A stretch of DNA of 64,000 nucleotides from NCBI RefSeq assembly GCF_026341825.1, contig NZ_JAPENY010000001.1, forward strand, positions 1,550,001 through 1,614,000. Reading direction: 5' to 3'. The translations under genes and the position numbers were made by a program. Each line of letters begins with the position of its first letter. Position 1 is the first letter of the stretch. The notes under the pieces were generated by a model, which saw only the letters and a program-made list of their open reading frames with translations, was not told where the DNA came from and did not search any database. This DNA is from Streptomyces sp. NBC_00620 (GTDB taxonomy: Bacteria; Actinomycetota; Actinomycetes; Streptomycetales; Streptomycetaceae). Below, one piece after another: positions 9,086 through 17,530 of the stretch.

Positions 9086-9214
9086 GCGCGTACACCCCTT
9101 CCGGGCGGGGCATGTCCAAGGTCGGAGACGTACGCGGCTGATTTGTGCACGGCTGCGTACGCCGGCGACCACCTTTGGCCGCGACCGTCGGACCGGATGC
9201 CCCGGAATAGACGA

Positions 9215-9242
9215 AGCCCCTGGCGCAATAGCGCAAGGGGCT
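9215..9242. promoter_or_regulatory. Hairpin in the purA / kinase-like divergent region
   Basis: A stem of 7 + 4 bp with one G:A mismatch (AGCCCCT..GCGC with GCGC..AGGGGCT) around an AATA loop. It lies 34 bases ahead of the plus-strand ATG at 9276 and about 130 bases ahead of the purA start. It could be a leader attenuator or a barrier between the two transcripts; T runs are short (CTCTT). Confidence 0.4.
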
Positions 9243-9275
9243 CTTGCACAAAGATGCTACCCGAGGAAGCGAGGC

Positions 9276-10139
9276 ATGACCGAGGTGGCGCCTTCCGACC
9301 AGCTCCTGGTGGTCATCGACCCGGTCGCCCGTCACAGTGACGGTGAGTCGGTACGGATCGCAAAAGACGTGCTCAGCGCGGGTGCGGCCACGAAAGTGTG
9401 CCTCCCCGACGGGCCTGAGGAATTTGCTCGCGCACTGGCCCGTCGGGGGTCCCGGCGGCCCGTTGTCGTCGGGGACGACCGGGCGCTGCTGCGCGCTGTG
9501 TCCCTTTTGCACCGGCAGCGGGCGCTGGGGGCGTGTGCGGTGTCCCTCGTGCCGGTGGGGGGTGTGCTGTCGCTCGCCCGGTCGCTGGGGGTGCCCATGG
9601 GGGCGGTGGCGGCGGCTCGGGCCGTGCTCGACGGGGTCGAGCGGCGGATGGATCTGCTGGTGGACGACAGTGACGGGGTGGTGGTGGGGGCGCTGCGGAT
9701 TCCGTCCGTGCCGTCTCTGGACCCCGTCTCGGCTCCCGTGCCCGTCGGCGGGTTGTCCGACGGGCGGCTGCCCTGGCTGCGGACCTGCCAGTCGCTGGTC
9801 CGCACCCTGGCCTCGCGGCCGGGGCGCGTCGGGGCCTCCGTGGCCGCGCCCGGGCCGTTCCGGCTTCGGGTCGAGGTGGACGGGGTGCTCCTCGTCGACC
9901 TTGATCAGCCCGTGGAGGCGGTTTCCGTGACTCCGGGGGTGCTCGGGGGTGCGGAGGTGGAGGTGCGGCCGGTGTCCGTGGGGGCGGCGGTTGCTCCGCT
10001 GCGGGTTGTGGGGCGGCGGGTGACCGTGTCCGGGGCGGATTTTCGTTATCGGGCGGATGCGGTGGTCGGGGGGCCCGTGCGGACTCGGACTTGGGTGGTT
10101 CGGGAGGGGGCTTGGGGGCTTACGTTGCCGGTGGGGTGA
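9276..10139 (+). CDS. Diacylglycerol kinase catalytic-domain-like protein, degenerate
   Basis: A 287-residue soluble protein with the start of a DAGK/sphingosine kinase fold: a first strand LLVVIDPVARHSD and a nucleotide-loop equivalent VVVGDDRALLRAV. In active kinases this loop reads GGDGT; here the second Gly and Thr are missing. A C-terminal beta-rich region (FRLRVEVDGVLLVDL) resembles the second DAGK domain. It is probably a conserved non-catalytic or altered homologue; its role is unknown. RBS GAGGAAGCGAGG lies just upstream of ATG 9276. A GC-rich repeat follows the stop. Confidence 0.6.
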   Translation: MTEVAPSDQLLVVIDPVARHSDGESVRIAKDVLSAGAATKVCLPDGPEEFARALARRGSRRPVVVGDDRALLRAVSLLHRQRALGACAVSLVPVGGVLSLARSLGVPMGAVAAARAVLDGVERRMDLLVDDSDGVVVGALRIPSVPSLDPVSAPVPVGGLSDGRLPWLRTCQSLVRTLASRPGRVGASVAAPGPFRLRVEVDGVLLVDLDQPVEAVSVTPGVLGGAEVEVRPVSVGAAVAPLRVVGRRVTVSGADFRYRADAVVGGPVRTRTWVVREGAWGLTLPVG

Positions 10140-10154
10140 CGGGTGGGTGGGGGG

Positions 10155-10320
10155 TGGTTTCTCGCCCCCTCCGCCCCTGCCCGTCCCGTACCTGGGGGCT
10201 GCCGCCCCCAGACCCCCGTTTTCGGCCTGAACGGCCTCGTCCTCAAACGCCGGACGGGCTGAAACCGGGCGGAGCCCGGAACTACGGGACGGGTAGGGGC
10301 GGAGGGGGCGAGAAGTCGTC
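10155..10320. repeat. GC-rich interspersed repeat, copy 1
   Basis: Modules seen here recur at 35.5, 38.7-39.0 and 43.2-43.6 kb. They are a C-rich CGCCCCCTCCGCCCCTGCCC block, a hairpin CTGGGGGCTGCCGCCCCCAG (10192-10211), and the core CCTCAAACGCCGGACGGGCT (10241-10260). An inverted copy of the C-rich block ends the element (about 10285-10318). It fills the space between two convergent genes and reaches into the eutC 3' end. Confidence 0.8.
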
Positions 10321-11073
10321 CTTCAGCGCCACCCCCGTCCCCCCGAGCTCCCGCGCCCGCCCCATCAGCGCCGCCAGCTTGGCCGCGGCCGCCCCGTGGG
10401 ACAGCCCCAGCGGCGGCCGGATGTTGGAAAGGCAGTTGCGGTCGGCGTCCGTCGTGGTGCCCGGGACGGGGGCGTACGTCAGGTACGCGCCCAGGGAGTC
10501 CGCCGCGGACATACCGGGGCGTTCACCGATGAGGACGACGACCATCGTGGCGCCAAGGGCGTGGGCGATGTCGTCCCCGAGGGCCACGCGGGCCTGTTCC
10601 GCGAGGACGACCGGAGCGACGCTCCAGTCCCCCGGCAACAGCGAGGTCGTCGCACGGATCACCGCCGCCGCGTGCTCGTGCACGGCCCGGCTGGACAACC
10701 CGTCGGCGACCACGAACACCACGTCCCAGTCGCCGCGAGGAAGGTGCGCCCGGTCGAGGTCGTCGAGCCGGCGCCCCAGATCCGGCCGCTGGAGATACGT
10801 GAGCCGGTCGGGAGCGGCACTCCGAACCCGTACCGTCGGAACTCCCGTCAGCGCGGCAGCCACCAGCTCCGGTTCGAACGGCGAGTGCACCGCGTCCCGC
10901 GCCGCGGCATGCGCGGCCTGGAGCTCAAGACGGTGCCGCGTAGGCAGAGCCGAGCCCGCCCGCCCGAGCCCGATACGGGCCTGGGTGTGCGTGCGCAGGC
11001 TCGCCCACATCGCGGCATCCGACTCGGGCACCACCAAGGCCCGTACCAGGTCGGCCAATTGACGATCCGTCAT
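10282..11073 (-). CDS. eutC: Ethanolamine ammonia-lyase small subunit
   Basis: A 263-residue light chain of adenosylcobalamin-dependent ethanolamine ammonia-lyase, which splits ethanolamine to acetaldehyde and ammonia. Signatures: RTHTQARIGLGRAGSALPT near the start, DVVFVVADGLSSRAVHEHA, VVLIGERPGMSAADSLGAYL, and NCLSNIRPPLGL. The start overlaps the eutB stop (ATGA). The last 12 codons (DDFSPPPPLPVP) are encoded by the GC-rich intergenic repeat, so the tail seems to have been created by repeat invasion or read-through after loss of an earlier stop. No microcompartment genes are nearby, so the enzyme is likely cytosolic. Confidence 0.93.
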   Translation of the reverse strand: MTDRQLADLVRALVVPESDAAMWASLRTHTQARIGLGRAGSALPTRHRLELQAAHAAARDAVHSPFEPELVAAALTGVPTVRVRSAAPDRLTYLQRPDLGRRLDDLDRAHLPRGDWDVVFVVADGLSSRAVHEHAAAVIRATTSLLPGDWSVAPVVLAEQARVALGDDIAHALGATMVVVLIGERPGMSAADSLGAYLTYAPVPGTTTDADRNCLSNIRPPLGLSHGAAAAKLAALMGRARELGGTGVALKDDFSPPPPLPVP

Positions 11074-12464
11074 GCCGCCAGCTCCTTGCCGATCGTCATC
11101 AGGGGATGTGCCGTACCGGCGACATCCCGTATCCCGCCCCCGTCGTCAAGGAGCCCGATCCGCTCCAGCCACGCTTCGAACTCCGGTGCCGGGCGCAGGC
11201 CGAGCACCTCGCGCAGGTACAACGCGTCGTGGTACGAGGCGGATTGGTAGTTGAGCATGATGTCGTCGCCGCCCGGGGTGCAGATCACGAAGGAGGCGCC
11301 CGCGACGCCGAGCATGGTCAGCATGGTCGCGATGTCGTCGTCATCGGCGTCGGCGTGGTTCGTGTAGCAGATGTCGAGGCCCATGGGCAGGCCGAGGAGC
11401 TTGCCGCAGAAGTGGTCCTCGAGAGCCGCCCGCAGGATCTGGCGGCCGTCGTACAGGTACTCCGGGCCGATGAAGCCGACGACGGTGTTCACGAGGAGCG
11501 GGTCGTAGCGGCGGGCCACGGCGTACGCGCGGGCCTCCACCGTCTGCTGGTCCACGCCGTGGTGCGCGTCGGCGGACAGTGCGCTGCCCTGGCCGGTCTC
11601 GAAGTAGAGGGCGTTGTGCCCGACGGTGCCCCGGCCCAGCGCCTTCGCCCCCTCATGCGCCTCGTCGAGCAGGCCGAGGGTGACGCCGAAGGAGGCGTTC
11701 GCGGCCTGCGTACCTGCGATGGACTGGAAGACGAGGTCGACGGGGGCGCCGCGTTCCATCAGGTCGATGCTGGTGGTGACGTGGCACAGGACGCAGGACT
11801 GGGTGGGGATGTCGTAGCGGGCGATCACGCCGTCCAGGAGTTCCAGGAGATCCCGTACCGCCTTGGGGCTGTCGGTCGCCGGATTGATGCCGATGACGGC
11901 GTCGCCGGAACCGAGGAGGAGTCCGTCGAGGAGGGCCGCGGCCACGCCCGCCGGGTCGTCGGTGGGGTGGTTGGGCTGGAGGCGGGTGGCCAGCCGGCCG
12001 GGCAGGCCGATGGTGGAGCGGAAGGCCGTGACCACCCGCACCTTGCGGGCGACGGCCACCAGGTCCGCGTTGCCCATGAGTTTGGAGACGGCGGCGACCA
12101 TCTCGGGTGTCAGACCGGGTGCCAGGGCGGCAAGGGCGCCCGCGTCCGCCGTCGAGGACAGCAGCCACTCGCGGAACTCGCCGACCGTGAGCCCGGCCAC
12201 CGGCGCGAACGCGGCCGCATCGTGCGTGTCCACGATCAGCCGGGTCACGTCGTCGTCCTCGTACGGGATCACCGGCTCGGCGAGAAACTGCGCGAGCGGC
12301 ACCTCCGCCAGGGCCCACCGCGCCGCGACCCGCGCCTGCGCGGACTCGGCGGCGAGCCCGGCGAGCCGGTCGCCGGACCGCTCGGGGCTCGCGGCGGCGA
12401 GCAGGGCGGCCAGTCCGTCGAACCGGTGGCTCCGGCCGCCGAGGGCGGCGGTGTAGGTGGTCAT
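11070..12464 (-). CDS. eutB: Ethanolamine ammonia-lyase large subunit
   Basis: A 464-residue TIM-barrel catalytic chain. Family blocks include LMGNADLVAVARKV, RLQPNHPTDDPAGV, GDAVIGINPATDS, QSCVLCHVTTSIDLMERG, NALYFETGQGSALSADAHHG and GLDICYTNHADADDDD, covering the ethanolamine and cobalamin faces. The ATG at 12464 gives the usual length; an upstream in-frame extension is not family-like. It is translationally coupled to eutC and divergent from an APC permease, so uptake and breakdown of ethanolamine as a nitrogen or carbon source are probably co-controlled. No eutA reactivase is seen. Confidence 0.95.
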   Translation of the reverse strand: MTTYTAALGGRSHRFDGLAALLAAASPERSGDRLAGLAAESAQARVAARWALAEVPLAQFLAEPVIPYEDDDVTRLIVDTHDAAAFAPVAGLTVGEFREWLLSSTADAGALAALAPGLTPEMVAAVSKLMGNADLVAVARKVRVVTAFRSTIGLPGRLATRLQPNHPTDDPAGVAAALLDGLLLGSGDAVIGINPATDSPKAVRDLLELLDGVIARYDIPTQSCVLCHVTTSIDLMERGAPVDLVFQSIAGTQAANASFGVTLGLLDEAHEGAKALGRGTVGHNALYFETGQGSALSADAHHGVDQQTVEARAYAVARRYDPLLVNTVVGFIGPEYLYDGRQILRAALEDHFCGKLLGLPMGLDICYTNHADADDDDIATMLTMLGVAGASFVICTPGGDDIMLNYQSASYHDALYLREVLGLRPAPEFEAWLERIGLLDDGGGIRDVAGTAHPLMTIGKELAA

Positions 12465-12557
12465 GTCGGCGACCGTACGAAGGGCCGGGACCCGGGGTCC
12501 ATGGCCGGACGGAGAGTTAACGCAGACGTTCGATCCCCAGGCAGTCCAAAGGTCTAG

Positions 12558-12591
12558 TTGACACACATTTAACGCCCCGACCTGCGGGGCG
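12558..12591 (+). promoter_or_regulatory. Possible promoter and leader hairpin between eutB and permease
   Basis: TTGACA at 12558-12563 is a consensus -35 hexamer on the plus strand, but no convincing -10 box follows at 16-18 bp. A 6-bp hairpin CGCCCC/GGGGCG lies at 12573-12591, in the permease leader. It may be a regulator site or an RNA structure controlling the permease. Confidence 0.3.
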
Positions 12592-12670
12592 AATCATTCG
12601 GCCAGCAGGATTCCGGCCCATCGAGCACAGACAGTGATCAACGAGTGTGACTGCGGAAAGGGGCCACCCG

Positions 12671-14188
12671 ATGGCGGTTCAAGAGGGCGTAGCCCCTGCG
12701 GAAGGGACGAGTACGGGGGCGGGCGACGGCACCGTCCACCGGCTGAAGCCGAACGCGATCGGCCTGCTCGGCGTGGTCTTCATGGCCGTCGCCACCGCGG
12801 CCCCGATCACCGCCATGACCGGCAACGTGCCCTTCATGGTCTCCGCCGGCAACGGCATCGGCGCCCCCGCCAGCTACCTCGTCGCAATGGTCGTCCTGGC
12901 GATCTTTTCCGTCGGCTTCACCTCGATGGCGAAGCACATCACCTCCACGGGCGCCTTCTACGGCTTCATCTCCTACGGGCTCGGCCGCACCGTCGGCCTC
13001 GCCGCGGGGCTGCTCGCGACCTTCGCGTACGCCGTTTTCGAGCCCGCGCTCATCGGCATCTTCTCGGTCTTCGCGACGACAACTCTCGAGGACCAGACGG
13101 GACTTGCCGTCCCGTGGTGGGCGTTCGCGATGCTGATGCTCGCCATCAACGCGACCGGCACCTGGTTCGGCGTCAGCGTCGCCGAGAAGCTGCTTGTCGT
13201 ACTCCTGGCGACCGAGGTGACGATCCTCGCGGCGATGGCGATCTCGGTCGCCCTGCACGGCGGCGGCCCGGACGGCTTCAGCCTCGACCCGGTCAACCCG
13301 GTCAACGCGTTCAAGGGGACCAGCGCCGGCCTCGGGCTGTTCTTCGCCTTCTGGTCGTGGGTCGGCTTCGAGTCGACGGCGATGTACGGCGAGGAGTCCC
13401 GCAACCCGAAGAAGATCATCCCCAAGGCGACGATGATCTCGGTGCTTGGCGTCGGCATCTTCTACGTCTTCGTCTCCTGGATGGCCATCTCGGGCACGGG
13501 CGAGTCGAAGGCCGTCGAGGTCGCCACCGCCAACCCGCTCGGCCTCTTCTTCGGCCCCACCGAGCAGTACGTGGGCCACTGGGCCGTCGACGTCATGCAG
13601 TGGCTGATGATCACCGGCTCGCTCGCCTGCGGCATGGCCTTCCACAACTGCGCCGCCCGCTACATGTACGCCCTGGGCCGCGAAGGCGCCATCCCCGGAC
13701 TGAAGAACACCGTCGGCCGCACCCACGCCAGGCACGGCTCCCCGCACATCGCGGGCCTGGCGCAGACGATCGTGAGCGGCGTCCTGATCGCCGCGTTCTG
13801 GATCGCGGGCAAGGACCCGTACAACGCGCTCTACGTCCTTCTCGCCATCCTCGGCACCATGGCGATCCTCGTCGTCCAGGCCGTCTGCTCCTTCGCGGTC
13901 CTCGCCTACTTCCGCAAGAACCACCCCGAGAGCCGCCACTGGTTCAAGACCTTCACCGCCCCGCTCCTCGGCGGCGTCGCGATGCTCGCGGTGGTCGTGC
14001 TCCTGGTGTCCAACATGGGCGTCGCGGCGGGCACGGAGTCCGGCTCACTGGTCCTGAAGGCGACCCCGTGGATCGTGGCACTGGTCGCGGTGGGCGGCCT
14101 CGGCTACGCGACCTATCTGAAGCGACGGGCTCCGGAGCGGTACGCGCTGCTGGGACGAACAGTCCTGGAGGAGACAAAGGAACGGTGA
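12671..14188 (+). CDS. APC superfamily amino acid/ethanolamine permease
   Basis: A 505-residue transporter with about 12 membrane helices. The first helix contains GLLGVVFMAVATAAPITAM, the APC-type substrate/cation signature. FWSWVGFESTAMYGEESRNPKKIIPKA is the helix 6 to loop motif of APC carriers. Being divergent from eutBC, ethanolamine is the likely substrate, by context only. ATG 12671 is preferred over GTG 12647 because GGAAAGGGG lies 8 bases ahead. The TGA stop lies inside a 9-bp hairpin. Confidence 0.85.
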   Translation: MAVQEGVAPAEGTSTGAGDGTVHRLKPNAIGLLGVVFMAVATAAPITAMTGNVPFMVSAGNGIGAPASYLVAMVVLAIFSVGFTSMAKHITSTGAFYGFISYGLGRTVGLAAGLLATFAYAVFEPALIGIFSVFATTTLEDQTGLAVPWWAFAMLMLAINATGTWFGVSVAEKLLVVLLATEVTILAAMAISVALHGGGPDGFSLDPVNPVNAFKGTSAGLGLFFAFWSWVGFESTAMYGEESRNPKKIIPKATMISVLGVGIFYVFVSWMAISGTGESKAVEVATANPLGLFFGPTEQYVGHWAVDVMQWLMITGSLACGMAFHNCAARYMYALGREGAIPGLKNTVGRTHARHGSPHIAGLAQTIVSGVLIAAFWIAGKDPYNALYVLLAILGTMAILVVQAVCSFAVLAYFRKNHPESRHWFKTFTAPLLGGVAMLAVVVLLVSNMGVAAGTESGSLVLKATPWIVALVAVGGLGYATYLKRRAPERYALLGRTVLEETKER

Positions 14189-14203
14189 CGAGCTGTCACC
14201 GTT
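14181..14203 (+). terminator. Hairpin overlapping the permease stop codon
   Basis: A perfect 9-bp stem, AACGGTGAC (14181-14189) with GTCACCGTT (14195-14203), around GAGCT. The TGA stop (14186-14188) is in the left arm. It is likely a terminator or mRNA 3'-end stabilizer. Confidence 0.65.
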
Positions 14204-14210
14204 GACGGGA

Positions 14211-14269
14211 GCGCCCCTTCAGGGGCGCGGGGAACTGCGCGACCAGCCACGGCGGGCCCGCAGTTCCCC
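14211..14269. repeat. Double-hairpin GC-rich intergenic repeat (second family)
   Basis: Two adjacent hairpins: GCGCCCC/GGGGCGC around TTCA (14211-14228), then GGGGAACTGCG (14229-14239) with CGCAGTTCCCC (14259-14269). Sequences of this kind (GGGGAACTGCGCGACCAGCC) are familiar from many Streptomyces intergenic regions. It sits between convergent genes and probably works as a bidirectional terminator. Confidence 0.7.
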
Positions 14270-14289
14270 ACCCACCTCTCTACGCGACC

Positions 14290-14787
14290 TCACCCTTGGC
14301 CGAAAACCTGGTCCCGGTGGACGCGCCAACGCCCCATCATCAGGGCGATCTCCCCGTCGACGAACTCGAAGAAGGCCTGAGTCTCAGCAAGCCGCCGCCC
14401 AGCAGGGGTATCGGCGCCGAGACTCTCGACGCCTTCACGCAGCGCGTACGCCCACCGCTTGAGAATCGCCTCGCGATTGGTCAGCGCCTCGTACCACTGG
14501 TCACTGTGCACGCGGTAGCGCTCGCGCCGTGAGCCGGGTTCCCGCTCGCGCGAGACCATGTGCACCTGCGCCAGATAGCGGACCGCGCCGGACACCGCGG
14601 CCGGGCTGATCTGCAGGGTCTCGCCGAGTTCGGCGGAGGTCAGGGTGCCGGTGTCAGAGGCGAGCAGGGCCGCGAAGACCCGGGCCGGCATACGCGTCAT
14701 CCCGGCCTCGACGAGCTGCGCCGCGAAGCCCTCGACGAACTTCGAGACCGCCTCCGGGTCACGCTCGGCTCCGATGGGTTCGGTCAT
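14290..14787 (-). CDS. MarR/GbsR-type transcriptional regulator
   Basis: A 165-residue winged-helix regulator. The HTH region is MTRMPARVFAALLASDTG...LTSAELGETLQISPAAVSGAVRYL (about 33-75), followed by a wing SREREPGSRRERYRV. The C-terminal helix bundle probably dimerizes. The ATG at 14787 is chosen because a longer in-frame extension over the intergenic region and ABC gene lacks coding character. It is divergent from the ABC exporter, 103 bases away, so it likely represses that operon until a ligand binds. Confidence 0.85.
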   Translation of the reverse strand: MTEPIGAERDPEAVSKFVEGFAAQLVEAGMTRMPARVFAALLASDTGTLTSAELGETLQISPAAVSGAVRYLAQVHMVSREREPGSRRERYRVHSDQWYEALTNREAILKRWAYALREGVESLGADTPAGRRLAETQAFFEFVDGEIALMMGRWRVHRDQVFGQG

Positions 14788-14890
14788 CCCTGGATCATCT
14801 CCCCTGCTCACGCACCGCCACTCAGTGTATCGGCCGTTCATATGCTTCCTTAACTTCACAAATTTCTGAAAGAAGCGTACGTTCGGAATC

Positions 14891-15805
14891 ATGACGAAGG
14901 CAATCACCGTCTCCGGACTGCACAAGTCGTTCGGCAGGACGCACGCCCTTGACGGTCTCGACCTGGACGTCGAGACCGGTGAAGTGCACGGATTCCTCGG
15001 CCCGAACGGCGCCGGGAAGTCCACCACCATCCGGGTCCTCCTCGGCCTGCTGCACGCCGACTCGGGGGCGGCACAGCTCCTTGGCCGGGACCCCTGGGCG
15101 GACGCGGTGGAACTGCACCGGCGGATCGCGTACGTCCCCGGTGACGTGACCCTGTGGCGCAACCTCTCCGGCGGCGAGGTCATCGACCTGTACGGGCGGC
15201 TGCGGGGAGGGCTCGACAGGGCGCGCCGGGCCGATCTCATCGAGCGGTTCGAACTCGACCCGACCAAGAAGGGGCGCACCTACTCCAAGGGCAACCGGCA
15301 GAAGGTGGCCCTCGTCGCCGCCTTCGCCTCGGACGTCGACCTGCTGATCCTGGACGAGCCGACCTCCGGCCTCGACCCGCTGATGGAGGAGGTCTTCCAG
15401 AGCTGCGTCGAGGAGGAGCGCGACCGCGGCCGGACGATCCTCCTCTCCTCGCACATCCTCAGCGAGGTCGAGGAACTCTGCGACCGGGTCAGCATCATCC
15501 GCAAGGGCCGGACCGTCGAGACCGGATCGCTCGCCGACCTGCGCCACCTCACCCGTACGAGCGTCACCGCCGAACTCGCGGGCCCGCCCAACGGGTTGGC
15601 CGACCTGCCCGGGGTCCACGACCTCGACGTACACGGCAGGCGCGTCAAACTCCAGGTCGACACCGACAAGCTGGACGCCGTACTGCGCTCCCTGACCGGC
15701 TCGGGCGTACGGTCGCTGACCTCGACGCCGCCGACCCTGGAGGAGCTGTTCCTGCGGCACTACCAGGAGGACGTGCGCGCTTCGGAAGGGGCGATGGCAC
15801 GATGA
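14891..15805 (+). CDS. ABC transporter ATP-binding protein
   Basis: A 304-residue single nucleotide-binding domain. Walker A is GPNGAGKST, the signature region is [15 protein letters not shown] (a variant of LSGGQ), Walker B is [13 protein letters not shown], and the switch His is in [12 protein letters not shown]. The C-terminal 80 residues form the added domain of DrrA-like exporters. It energizes the permease encoded next, which overlaps by 4 bases. With the MarR-type regulator next door it resembles a drug or natural-product efflux operon. Confidence 0.93.
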   Translation: MTKAITVSGLHKSFGRTHALDGLDLDVETGEVHGFLGPNGAGKSTTIRVLLGLLHADSGAAQLLGRDPWADAVELHRRIAYVPGDVTLWRNLSGGEVIDLYGRLRGGLDRARRADLIERFELDPTKKGRTYSKGNRQKVALVAAFASDVDLLILDEPTSGLDPLMEEVFQSCVEEERDRGRTILLSSHILSEVEELCDRVSIIRKGRTVETGSLADLRHLTRTSVTAELAGPPNGLADLPGVHDLDVHGRRVKLQVDTDKLDAVLRSLTGSGVRSLTSTPPTLEELFLRHYQEDVRASEGAMAR

Positions 15806-17412
15806 CCGCCACCGCCTCGGCCTTCACCGTGCGGGCCGGAGGATCCCGCCAACTGGCAGGCACAGGCACCCTGTTGAGGTTCGCGCTACGCCGCGACCGG
15901 GTGATGATCCCGCTCTGGGTCGGCGTGATCGGCCTGCTGGTGCTCTCCATGCCGAACTCGCTGGAGACCGTCTACAGCACCCCGGCCGAACGCGCCGACC
16001 TGGCACGGCAGATGCTCACCAACAGCTCCCTGCGCGCCACGTACGGGCCGGTGTTCAGCGACTCGCTCGGCGGGCTCACCGCCTGGCGCATCGGCGGCTT
16101 CGCCGGGGTGTTCGCCGCCATCATGAGCCTGCTCATCGTCGTACGGCACACCCGCGACGAGGAGGAGAGCGGGCGGCAGGAGATGCTCTCGGCGGGAATG
16201 GTGGGGCGGCGTGCCCCGCTGACCGCGGCGCTCCTTGCGGCGTTCGTCGCCAACGGGGCACTCGCGCTGATCGTCGCGGGCGGGCTCGCGGGCCAAGGCG
16301 GCGGCGGAGCACTGGCGTTGGGGCTCGCGGTCGCGGGTGTCGGCATGGTCTTCGCGACCATGGCGGCGATCGTCGCGCAGTTCACCGAGAGCGCGCGGCT
16401 CGCGAAGGGGCTGACGGGCGGACTGCTGGGCGCGGCCTTCGTGTTGAAGGCGGCCGGTGACTCGGCCACCACCGACGGCTCCTCCGCCCTGACCTGGATC
16501 TCGCCGGTGGGCTGGCTGGAGGAGATCAGGGCCTTCGCGGGCGAACGCTGGTGGGTGCTGCTCCTGTTCGTCGCGGCGTGCGCCGTGCAGGGCGCGGTCG
16601 CCTACGAACTCGCCGGGCGGCGCGATGTCGGCATGAGCTTCCTGCCCACCCGGCCCGGGCCCGCCTCGGGGCGCCTCCGTACGGCCGGGGCGCTTGCCTG
16701 GCGGCTCCAGCGGGGCAGTGTGCTGGGCTGGAGCCTCGGGTTCCTCGCGGCCGGGGCCGCCTTCGGCGGGATGACGAAGGGGGCGGCGGATCTGGTCGGG
16801 GACAACGACAAGACCCGCGAGATCATCGAACGGATGGGTGGGCAGGCCGGGATCACGGACGCGTTCCTGGCGGCGATGGTGGGGCTGCTCGGCATGGTCG
16901 CCGCGCTGTACGTCGTCTCGTCCGTGCTGCGGCTGCACGGCGAGGAGACCTCGCAGCGGGCCGAGCCCGTACTCGCCGGGGCGGTCGGGCGACTGCGCTG
17001 GGCCTCCGGCCATCTCGCCATCGCGTTCGGCGGCACGGTCCTCATCATGCTGCTCGGCGGGCTGGGCCTCGGTCTCGGCTACGGCGCCGGTCTCGGCCCC
17101 ATCCTCGGGGCCTGCCTCGTCCAGGTCCCGGCCATCTGGACTCTGGGCGGCCTGGCGGTCCTCCTCCACGGGCTCTCGCCCCAACTGGCCCCCGGTGCCT
17201 GGGGCGCGGCCGGTCTCGCCCTCCTCCTCGGCTGGATCGGACCCGCGCTGAACGTGCCGCAGGCCGTCATGAACCTCTCGCCCTTCGGGCACCTTCCGAA
17301 GCTGCCGGGGGGCGAGATGGCCTGGACGCCGGTGGTTGTTCTGGTGGGGATCGCGGTGGGGTTGGTGGGGGCGGGGCTGGGGGCTTTGCGGAGGCGGGAT
17401 CTGGGCGGGTGA
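15802..17412 (+). CDS. ABC transporter permease, polyketide-antibiotic exporter type
   Basis: A 536-residue membrane protein with roughly 12 hydrophobic helices in two homologous halves. Each half begins with a short cytoplasmic segment then a helix ([35 protein letters not shown]). It carries [18 protein letters not shown] and [20 protein letters not shown], the repeated E-G coupling motif typical of the TnrB3/COG3559 exporter group. The start ATGA overlaps the ATPase stop. With one ATPase it should form an exporter for a hydrophobic compound; the substrate is unknown. Confidence 0.88.
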   Translation: MTATASAFTVRAGGSRQLAGTGTLLRFALRRDRVMIPLWVGVIGLLVLSMPNSLETVYSTPAERADLARQMLTNSSLRATYGPVFSDSLGGLTAWRIGGFAGVFAAIMSLLIVVRHTRDEEESGRQEMLSAGMVGRRAPLTAALLAAFVANGALALIVAGGLAGQGGGGALALGLAVAGVGMVFATMAAIVAQFTESARLAKGLTGGLLGAAFVLKAAGDSATTDGSSALTWISPVGWLEEIRAFAGERWWVLLLFVAACAVQGAVAYELAGRRDVGMSFLPTRPGPASGRLRTAGALAWRLQRGSVLGWSLGFLAAGAAFGGMTKGAADLVGDNDKTREIIERMGGQAGITDAFLAAMVGLLGMVAALYVVSSVLRLHGEETSQRAEPVLAGAVGRLRWASGHLAIAFGGTVLIMLLGGLGLGLGYGAGLGPILGACLVQVPAIWTLGGLAVLLHGLSPQLAPGAWGAAGLALLLGWIGPALNVPQAVMNLSPFGHLPKLPGGEMAWTPVVVLVGIAVGLVGAGLGALRRRDLGG

Positions 17413-17449
17413 GTTCCGGCTCCAGGCGGCAGGGCGTGGGTAGTACGAC

Positions 17450-17489
17450 GGGATTCCCCGAGGACCGGGCTCGGCCCTCGGGGAATCCC
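17450..17489. terminator. Bidirectional terminator between convergent genes
   Basis: A perfect 14-bp stem around a 12-base loop (GGGATTCCCCGAGG at 17450-17463 with its complement at 17476-17489). It lies between the ABC permease stop (17412) and the convergent FG-GAP gene stop (17531). Confidence 0.85.
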
Positions 17490-17530
17490 GGAGTGTCAAC
17501 GGGCGGGTGCCCGTTGTCTGTTGCGAGTGA

